Positions 57,988 through 64,000 of a DNA stretch of 64,000 nucleotides are shown here, piece by piece. The translations under genes and the position numbers were made by a program. Source of the stretch: Pseudomonas cichorii (lineage in GTDB: Bacteria; Pseudomonadota; Gammaproteobacteria; Pseudomonadales; Pseudomonadaceae); contig NZ_CP074349.1 in the NCBI RefSeq assembly GCF_018343775.1, forward strand, positions 5,074,001 through 5,138,000, read 5' to 3'. The stretch's first letter is position 1, and each line of letters begins with the position of its first letter. Under the pieces are notes generated by a model. The model worked only from the letters and a program-made list of their open reading frames with translations. It did not search any database and was not told where the DNA came from.

Positions 57988-59841
57988 ATGCTCAAACGTC
58001 TTGCGTATCTGGCGCTGTTTATCTGTGTCCCGTTATCTGCCGCCCCCCATCTGAGCGCAGACCGTTTGCAGCAATTGGCCAATGAGCCCTTCTGGCTTTC
58101 TCTGGGTCATTACGAAGCCGGCAAGCTGGGCGGCTGGCGCAGTTACGTCGACGACCCGAAATTCTTTCTCGCTGCCGACGGGGCCCATTATCCGAAGGCA
58201 GAGCTGAGCGCAACACTTGCAGCCCTTTACGCACCTGTCGGCAATGAACAGGCACATGCCCAATGCGTCTATCCGTCCCGCACCCGCTGGCTGCGCGACC
58301 AGTTGCAACTCACCGATCTGCCTGCCGTGGACTGCAAGGATTTCAAGGCGTGGTTCAAGGATGTGGCACCGGACAGCACAGTGCTGATTTTCCCGGCGGC
58401 CTACCTCAACAGCCCGTCCTCCATGTTCGGCCACACATTACTGCGCATCGACCCGGCCAGCGCCAAGACCAGCGGCACAACGCTGCTCAGCTATGCCATC
58501 AACTTCGGTGCCTATATCGAAGGCATGGACAACAGCATTCTCTACGCCTGGAAAGGCCTGATGGGAGGTTATCCCGGCCTGTTTGCACTGGTGCCCTATC
58601 AGGAAAAACTCTCGGAATACCGCAGCCTGGAAAACCGCGACCTGTGGGAATACCGGCTGAACCTGACCAGCGAAGAAACGCAGCGCATGGTCGAGCATGT
58701 CTGGGAACTGAAGCAGATCCGTTTCAGCTACTTCTTCTTCGATGAAAACTGCTCTTACCGCTTGCTGGAGTTGTTGGAAGTGGCCCGACCGGGCCTGAAG
58801 CTGACCCCTCAATTCGGGCTGACAGCCATTCCCACCGATACCGTCAAGGCCATCAAGGCTGCGGGCCTGGTAGAGAAAATCGAATACCGCCCTTCCCGCG
58901 AGCGTGAATTACTGAGCCGGGCCGAGCCACTGAGCCCGGATGAACAACAGTGGGTATTGCAAGTCAGCGCCGACCAGACGCAGCTCAAAGACAGCCAGTA
59001 CCTGGCTCTGCCCAAGGAACGTCGAGCCCTGATCCAGGACGCGGCCTATCGGCTTGAACGCTATCGTGCAAACGGCCTGGAACGGGATGCCACCCGCTCG
59101 CAACGCAGCTTTGAGCTTTTGCAGGCCATCAACCAGAACCCGCCTGCGCAACTGGATATCCAGCGCCCCGGCCTGCCGGAAGAAGGACATGAGTCGCGAA
59201 CCTGGCAACTGGGCGTGGGCAGCCGCAACGACCGGGCTTTCGCCGAATACGGCCTGCGCATGGCCTATCACGACCTGAACGACAACGCCTATGGCTTCCC
59301 GCTGGGCGCGCAGATCGAAATTCTTCAGCTCAAGCTGCGCCAGTACGAGGGCAATGACTGGCAGGTTCAACAACTGGATCTGGCGACTATCCGCTCCCTG
59401 ACACCTCGCAATACCCTGCTCAAGCCATGGTCATGGCAAGTGACAGGCGGACTGGAGCGCGTGCCGGGCAAACATGGCGATGAAAACCTCGTCAGCCATG
59501 TGAATGGCGGTGCCGGCGGTACCTGGAAACTGGGCGAAGAAGTGCTGGGCTTTGCCTTGAGCACCGTGCGGGTCGAGCACAACAATGACTTCTCGGAGTT
59601 CATCTCGCCGGCAGCCGGCTTCAATACCGGCCTGCTCTGGCGCAACCCACTGGGTAACCTGAGCCTGGAGGCCAAGGGCGATTACTTCACCAATGGTGAA
59701 GTACGGCGCAGCATCAGCCTCAACCAGCAATGGGAACTGTCCCGCAACCTGGGCCTGCGCCTGAGCGCCCAGCGCGAGTTCAGCCAGTTGGCCACACCAC
59801 AGAATGAAGTGATGCTTGAGGTGAAGTGGTATCACTATTGA
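57988..59841 (+). CDS. DUF4105 domain outer-membrane-associated protein
   Basis: 617 residues from ATG 57988, which begins a signal peptide (MLKRLAYLALFICVPLSAAP); an ATG at 57952 falls in the hairpin upstream. The DUF4105 core (about 130-310) includes 'SMFGHTLLRIDPA', 'FGAYIEGMDNSILYAWKGLMGGYPG' (split), 'RDLWEYRLNLT' and 'FDENCSYRLLELLEV', with conserved His and Cys suggesting a papain-like fold. The last 250 residues are beta-rich with Tyr/Trp, ending in an aromatic residue, like a small outer-membrane barrel. Function unknown. Confidence 0.88.
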   Translation: MLKRLAYLALFICVPLSAAPHLSADRLQQLANEPFWLSLGHYEAGKLGGWRSYVDDPKFFLAADGAHYPKAELSATLAALYAPVGNEQAHAQCVYPSRTRWLRDQLQLTDLPAVDCKDFKAWFKDVAPDSTVLIFPAAYLNSPSSMFGHTLLRIDPASAKTSGTTLLSYAINFGAYIEGMDNSILYAWKGLMGGYPGLFALVPYQEKLSEYRSLENRDLWEYRLNLTSEETQRMVEHVWELKQIRFSYFFFDENCSYRLLELLEVARPGLKLTPQFGLTAIPTDTVKAIKAAGLVEKIEYRPSRERELLSRAEPLSPDEQQWVLQVSADQTQLKDSQYLALPKERRALIQDAAYRLERYRANGLERDATRSQRSFELLQAINQNPPAQLDIQRPGLPEEGHESRTWQLGVGSRNDRAFAEYGLRMAYHDLNDNAYGFPLGAQIEILQLKLRQYEGNDWQVQQLDLATIRSLTPRNTLLKPWSWQVTGGLERVPGKHGDENLVSHVNGGAGGTWKLGEEVLGFALSTVRVEHNNDFSEFISPAAGFNTGLLWRNPLGNLSLEAKGDYFTNGEVRRSISLNQQWELSRNLGLRLSAQREFSQLATPQNEVMLEVKWYHY

Positions 59842-59872
59842 GCACGCACTCATCCAAAAAACACACATGGCG

Positions 59873-59898
59873 GTAGGCGCGAATAAATTCGCTCCTAC
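59873..59898. repeat. REP element, single unit
   Basis: GTAGGCGCGAAT and ATTCGCTCCTAC form an imperfect inverted repeat 31 bases after the DUF4105 stop. Related to the elements at 20432 and 31257. Confidence 0.75.
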
Positions 59899-59997
59899 AC
59901 AGCCGGCAGGGCACTCCATAGAGTTTATCGACACATCTTTGACAAATAACTCACAAGTGGACAACTACACTGAAGTCACTTGTAGAGGAAAACAGAA

Positions 59998-60351
59998 ATG
60001 AACCTGCGCTGGGTGCTGTTGTGGCTGGTTGTCGTGCTGACAGGCTGTCAGTCCGCCCACGAGTATTTGCTGGCCGAAGGTTATCCACCGGCATTCGCCG
60101 ATGGCTTCCAGGATGGCTGCGGCAGTGGCAAGGAAGCGGCCGGGGCGTTTACCGGGCAGTTCAAGAAGAACGTCCCCCGCTATCTCAAAGACCCACTCTA
60201 CGCTGAAGGCTGGAACGACGGATTCCGTCAATGCCAGACCATGGCAGACCGACGGGACCGGCTCGACCCCGGACAAGTCTGGAATGACCGCGACCGTGAC
60301 TGGGAGCGGGAGAAAACCAGAAGCGCCGCCAAGGCCTATCGTCCAAATTAA
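59998..60351 (+). CDS. Small conserved lipoprotein
   Basis: 117 residues. Type II signal peptide with lipobox VLTGC (Cys17). The mature part has 'AFADGFQDGCGSGKEAAG' and 'YAEGWNDGFRQCQTM', two Gly-rich Cys motifs that repeat the pattern GF/WxDG. Charged tail. No family with known function recognised. RBS AGAGG lies upstream. Confidence 0.82.
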   Translation: MNLRWVLLWLVVVLTGCQSAHEYLLAEGYPPAFADGFQDGCGSGKEAAGAFTGQFKKNVPRYLKDPLYAEGWNDGFRQCQTMADRRDRLDPGQVWNDRDRDWEREKTRSAAKAYRPN

Positions 60352-60423
60352 AGACGCTTCGGGAAATCAGACGAAACCAATCCGCTGCAACCATGGACCA
60401 ACTCTCAAAGAGGAGGACAAACC

Positions 60424-60936
60424 ATGAGTCGCGCTTTCGTCAATGAAGACAACGCCGCCGCAGAGGCCAGTCAACCGGTTGAACGTCTGATCAGCACACA
60501 CCCCAATTACGTTACCGCACACGGGCTCCTGCTGCTGCAACAGCAAGTCAATGAACTGCAGACACAGCACAGCGCCCAGACGGCTTTGGGAGATAGCGCC
60601 GACAAACAGCGCCTGGCCGATCTTGAGCGGGATCTTCGCTATTTCACCCAGCGCCTGCAGAGTGCGCAGGTGGTTACGCCGGCCATCTCAACCGAGCAGG
60701 TACAGATCGGCAGTCGGGTGACGTTCGCGGATGAAAGGGACAACCGTCAGCGGGTGCAACTGGTCGGTGAGGATCAGGCCGATGCCGCCAGGGGGCTGAT
60801 CAACTGGAGTTCGCCACTGGGGCGTGCATTGCTGGGGACGCAACTGGGAGACGAGGTGCTATGGAAGCGCCCGGCCGGGGATCAGATCATCGAGATCGTA
60901 TTGATCGAACCTGATGATGGAGCGGCCGGGGCGTAG
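60424..60936 (+). CDS. GreA/GreB-family transcription elongation factor
   Basis: 170 residues, ATG after GGAGG. N-terminal coiled coil (about 35-90) with 'TAHGLLLLQQQVNELQ' and 'DSADKQRLADLERDLRYFTQRL', and a C-terminal FKBP-like domain (about 95-165) with 'IGSRVTFADERDNR', 'INWSSPLGRALLGTQLGDEVLW'. The family binds in the RNA polymerase secondary channel. The tip acids that define GreA/GreB cleavage activity are not clearly in place, so it may act differently. Convergent with ettA. Confidence 0.85.
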   Translation: MSRAFVNEDNAAAEASQPVERLISTHPNYVTAHGLLLLQQQVNELQTQHSAQTALGDSADKQRLADLERDLRYFTQRLQSAQVVTPAISTEQVQIGSRVTFADERDNRQRVQLVGEDQADAARGLINWSSPLGRALLGTQLGDEVLWKRPAGDQIIEIVLIEPDDGAAGA

Positions 60937-60984
60937 CCATTCATCGCAATGCCGCACAAGGCGGCATTGCGACGAGAGGCCTTA

Positions 60985-62649
60985 TCAGGCCAGCTTCTTG
61001 TGGCGAACACGATGCGGCTGTGCCGCTGCATCACCCAGACGCTTTTTACGATCGGCTTCGTATTCGGTGTAGTTGCCTTCAAAGAAGACCGCTTGCGAAT
61101 CGTCTTCGTACGCCAGGATGTGGGTTGCCACACGGTCCAGGAACCACCGATCGTGAGAGATCACAATGGCGGCGCCCGGGAAGTCCAGCAGGGCTTCTTC
61201 CAGGGAACGCAGGGTTTCAACGTCCAGGTCGTTGGACGGTTCATCGAGCAGCAACACGTTGCCGCCTTCCTTCAAGGTCAGTGCCAGGTGCAAGCGACCG
61301 CGCTCACCACCGGAAAGGTCCTTGACGAACTTCTGCTGGTCGCCGCCCTTGAAGTTGAAGCGCCCCACGTAGGTGCGCGACGGGATTTCGTAGTTGCCGA
61401 TGCGGATCTGATCCGAACCGTCGGAAATCTGCTGGAACACGGTCTTGCTGCCGTCCAGGTCGTCACGGCTCTGATCGACACAGGCCAGTTGCACGGTTTC
61501 ACCGATTTCGATACTGCCCGAGTCCGGTGTTTCCTTGCCCATCAGCATGCGGAACAGAGTCGACTTACCGGCACCGTTACCACCGATCACGCCGACAATG
61601 GCGCCTTTAGGCATGGCAAACGACAGGTTGTCGATCAGCACGCGGTCGCCATAGCCTTTGGAGACGTTCTTGAACTCGATAACCTTGTCACCCAGACGCG
61701 GACCGGCGGGAATGTAGATCTCGTTGGTTTCGCTGCGCTTCTGGAATTCCTGCGATTGCATTTCTTCAAAGCGTTGCAGGCGGGCCTTGGACTTGGACTG
61801 ACGCGCCTTGGCACCTTTGCGAACCCACTCCAGCTCGTCTTTCATGGCTTTTTCATGAGCCGACTGCTGCTTGGATTCCTGGGCCAGACGATCGGACTTG
61901 GCTTCCAGCCAGCCCGAATAGTTACCTTCATATGGAATGCCCGCACCGCGGTCGAGCTCCAGAATCCAGCCGGCGACGTTATCCAGGAAGTAACGGTCGT
62001 GCGTGATCGCGACCACAGTGCCCGGGAAGTCGTGCAGGAAGTGCTCAAGCCAGGCGACGGAATCGGCATCCAGGTGGTTGGTCGGTTCGTCGAGCAACAG
62101 CATGTCCGGTGCGGACAGCAGCAGGCGGCACAAGGCAACACGGCGCTTTTCACCACCGGACAACACGGAAACCTTGGCATCCCAGGCGGGCAGACGCAGC
62201 GCATCGGCGGCGACTTCCAGTTGGCGCTCCAGGTTATGGCCATCGCCAGCCTGCAGGATCGCTTCCAGCTTGGCCTGTTCGGCAGCCAGTTTGTCGAAGT
62301 CGGCATCCGGCTCGGCGTATTCGGCGTAGACCTGATCCAGGCGGGCCTGAGCGTCTTTGATGACGCTGACCGCTTCCTCGACCACTTCACGAACGGTCTT
62401 GTTCGGGTCAAGTTGTGGCTCTTGCGGCAGATAACCCACGTTCAGCTCGGGCATCGGACGTGCTTCGCCGTCGAACTCGGTATCGACGCCAGCCATGATT
62501 TTCAACAGCGTGGATTTACCCGAACCGTTGAGACCCAGCACGCCGATCTTGGCGCCCGGGAAGAAGGAAAGGGAGATGTTCTTCAGGATTTCCCGCTTCG
62601 GCGGCACAACTTTGCTCAGCCGATGCATGGTAAAGACGTATTGAGCCAT
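60985..62649 (-). CDS. ettA: Energy-dependent translational throttle protein EttA (ABC-F)
   Basis: 554 residues from ATG 62649; the open frame begins at 62730. Two ABC domains in one chain without membrane part: GLNGSGKST with LSGGEKRR, then GGNGAGKST with LSGGERGR. The basic linker ([20 protein letters not shown], split) is the P-site tRNA interaction motif of EttA. It gates early translation elongation by ATP/ADP ratio. Confidence 0.96.
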   Translation of the reverse strand: MAQYVFTMHRLSKVVPPKREILKNISLSFFPGAKIGVLGLNGSGKSTLLKIMAGVDTEFDGEARPMPELNVGYLPQEPQLDPNKTVREVVEEAVSVIKDAQARLDQVYAEYAEPDADFDKLAAEQAKLEAILQAGDGHNLERQLEVAADALRLPAWDAKVSVLSGGEKRRVALCRLLLSAPDMLLLDEPTNHLDADSVAWLEHFLHDFPGTVVAITHDRYFLDNVAGWILELDRGAGIPYEGNYSGWLEAKSDRLAQESKQQSAHEKAMKDELEWVRKGAKARQSKSKARLQRFEEMQSQEFQKRSETNEIYIPAGPRLGDKVIEFKNVSKGYGDRVLIDNLSFAMPKGAIVGVIGGNGAGKSTLFRMLMGKETPDSGSIEIGETVQLACVDQSRDDLDGSKTVFQQISDGSDQIRIGNYEIPSRTYVGRFNFKGGDQQKFVKDLSGGERGRLHLALTLKEGGNVLLLDEPSNDLDVETLRSLEEALLDFPGAAIVISHDRWFLDRVATHILAYEDDSQAVFFEGNYTEYEADRKKRLGDAAAQPHRVRHKKLA

Positions 62650-63006
62650 GGAATGAAAACCTAGCGTCTGTGAGGGTGACTGATTAAAGCGCGAGCTTTT
62701 ATTTGTCTCTGCTACTTGCCGCAGTGCCATTCAAAGCCTTGAATGAAACAGACAGAGAACGGACTTCTGCATCCGGGCAAATATAAAGCTGGATCGATGT
62801 TTGCAAGCAGTGGATTCACTCTTGCAGGAGTCGGGTTACAACGCGCATCGGGCAAAGCTACCCGAATGCGGCCTGTAGGGCAAACGATCCGGCCCCACAG
62901 GGCTGGCACTTCGCTACAACTCAGGGCATGCTAGCCGCCCTTTGGGCGTCGGGCTTTAATTGCATAACGCACTCGCTGCTTCAGTCCAGTAGTCAGGAAC
63001 AACGAT
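62650..63006. other. 357-bp divergent intergenic region
   Basis: Between ettA and the membrane sensor gene. It contains a GC-rich section (62865-62960) with short inverted repeats (GCCGCCC/GGGCG) but no gene or clear operator. Confidence 0.6.
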
Positions 63007-64000
63007 TTGCCTACACCAACGCCCTCCACGCCATCAGAAACAGCCAAAAGCACAACCGTTGTGCCTTTGCGTAGTTCCTTGAAAGGGCTACTGGCAGCGC
63101 TGGTTCTACTGATGCTTGCACTGCTGTTGTGGCAACTGCTCGAGCAGTTTCACCAGACACAGGAGCGCCAGCGTCAGCGCAGTCTCGACTACAGTACGCA
63201 ACTCGCAGACCGCTTGAGCCTCAACATGGCCCTGAGCGCGCAGATCACCATGAACCTGCTGGATGAAGGAACGCCATCCAGAAGCGAAATCGCTCCTCAG
63301 AAACATCCCCTGCAAAGGCTGCGAGAAACCGTACCGTCCTTGCGCAGCGTGGCATGGCTCAGTCCTCAGGGTGATGTGATCCGCGACAGCGCCGAAACCA
63401 CACTGGACGGTGCATTTCTCAAGAGCGCGCTCCAGCAGGCAGTGGGTCGGCCTTATTACTACACCAGTTCCGAAGATGGCCTGCAGATCTACATGTTCGT
63501 GCATCAGGCCGACGGCCTCGGCGGCGCCTACTGGGCCGTACGCATGGCGCCGGATGCCCTCAAGGCACTGATACAGCAACCCAGCCAGGACTTTCAGCAT
63601 CTGTGGCGGCTCGAAAGCCGCCTGACCCAGCGGGTCATCCTGCGCGACGCATCGATGCAGACCGATTCCGGGCAGGCAGAAAGCGTGCTGCTGCAACCCT
63701 TGAGCAACAGCGACTGGCAACTGCACGGCCTGTTCGATGCCCACAAGGCACGTCAGGAACTGATTGCGCCCCTGATCGTGAAATGCGTGGTCGGCCTGCT
63801 GTTTTCACTCCTGCCCCTGGCCGCCATTCTCAGCATGCGTCGCCGCCAGCGCCAACTGCTGAAAAGTCGCCGCCGTTATCAGGACATTTTCGAAGGCGCA
63901 GGCGTTGCCATCTGCGTACTGGACATGTCCGACCTGCCTGAGCAGCTCGAAACCTTCCAGATCCGAACCACAGAAGACTTCGATCACTTTATCGAGACAC
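63007..64000 (+). CDS. Membrane sensor, probably MorA-like GGDEF/EAL protein (partial)
   Basis: Open from a TTG at 63007, preceded by AGGA at 8 bases and an in-frame stop at 62965, to the right edge. It has a first membrane helix (about 26-46, LLAALVLLMLALLLWQLL), a periplasmic domain of about 210 residues, a second helix (about 260-280, VVGLLFSLLPLAAILSM), then RRRQRQLLKSRRRYQDIFEGAGVAICVLD, here broken for length (RRYQDIFEGAG), which starts a PAS domain. This layout matches the N-terminus of MorA, a PAS-GGDEF-EAL motility regulator, but the catalytic domains lie outside the window. Confidence 0.7.
   Translation, partial: MPTPTPSTPSETAKSTTVVPLRSSLKGLLAALVLLMLALLLWQLLEQFHQTQERQRQRSLDYSTQLADRLSLNMALSAQITMNLLDEGTPSRSEIAPQKHPLQRLRETVPSLRSVAWLSPQGDVIRDSAETTLDGAFLKSALQQAVGRPYYYTSSEDGLQIYMFVHQADGLGGAYWAVRMAPDALKALIQQPSQDFQHLWRLESRLTQRVILRDASMQTDSGQAESVLLQPLSNSDWQLHGLFDAHKARQELIAPLIVKCVVGLLFSLLPLAAILSMRRRQRQLLKSRRRYQDIFEGAGVAICVLDMSDLPEQLETFQIRTTEDFDHFIET

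Overview
The window reads as a chromosomal segment of a Pseudomonas species, most likely from the fluorescens/syringae side of the genus rather than P. aeruginosa. The basis is the long collinear core block that I know from Pseudomonas genomes (ndh, tRNA Asn-Pro-Lys-Pro, clpB, pgeF, rluD, bamD, pilSR, thiO, minor pilins, ispH-fkpB-lspA-ileS-ribF, murJ, rpsT, proB, obg, rpmA-rplU, ispB, fklB), the presence of Pseudomonas-only small families, moderate GC, and REP elements built on the GTAGGAGCGAA / TTCGCGAATGAATTCGC pattern. No species-level claim is made.

Layout. (1) 1-8592, minus strand: a type I secretion locus, read tolC-like, hlyB-like, hlyD-like, then a large RTX protein whose 3' end lies outside the window. 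The RTX protein carries an FrpC-like Asp-Pro/EF-hand region and exact 600-bp-period modules. (2) 8792-11502, plus strand: DUF1780-like, MOSC, DUF3094 and type II NADH dehydrogenase genes. (3) 11537-21400: an accessory metabolic block. It holds a sigma54-activator-like regulator without GAFTGA, divergent from a polar amino-acid-type ABC transporter and an LLM flavin monooxygenase; then a 2OG-Fe(II) dioxygenase divergent from an EamA exporter; then a second EamA gene. (4) 21583-22019: four tRNAs on the minus strand. (5) 22319-31250: clpB with a sigma32-like promoter, pgeF-rluD, bamD, a PP0621-like gene and pilS-pilR. (6) 31276-38837: thiO and the type IV pilus minor pilin/PilY1 operon, with a FimT-like gene in the opposite orientation. 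(7) 38840-46266: an essential operon running murJ-side to ispH (ribF-ileS-lspA-fkpB-ispH with overlapping ends). (8) 46517-51887: rpsT, creA, proB, obg, rpmA-rplU, ispB. (9) 52043-64000: small conserved genes including one behind a Fur-box-like site, fklB, a Lon-like protease, a DUF4105 membrane-associated protein, a GreA/GreB-like factor, ettA, and the start of a membrane sensor that is probably a MorA-type cyclic-di-GMP protein.

How the parts work together. The first locus should export a calcium-binding RTX protein directly to the outside. The accessory block couples uptake of a small amino-acid-like or organosulfur compound to flavin-dependent oxidation, and beside it hydroxylation of a free amino acid or similar acid with a candidate exporter. 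The core blocks serve protein quality control, outer-membrane assembly, pilus biogenesis, isoprenoid/quinone synthesis and translation. Nothing here is a phage, CRISPR array or insertion sequence. The strongest candidates for new biology are the RTX protein with its putative self-cleaving module and the regulator/ABC/monooxygenase/dioxygenase block sitting between ndh and the tRNA cluster.
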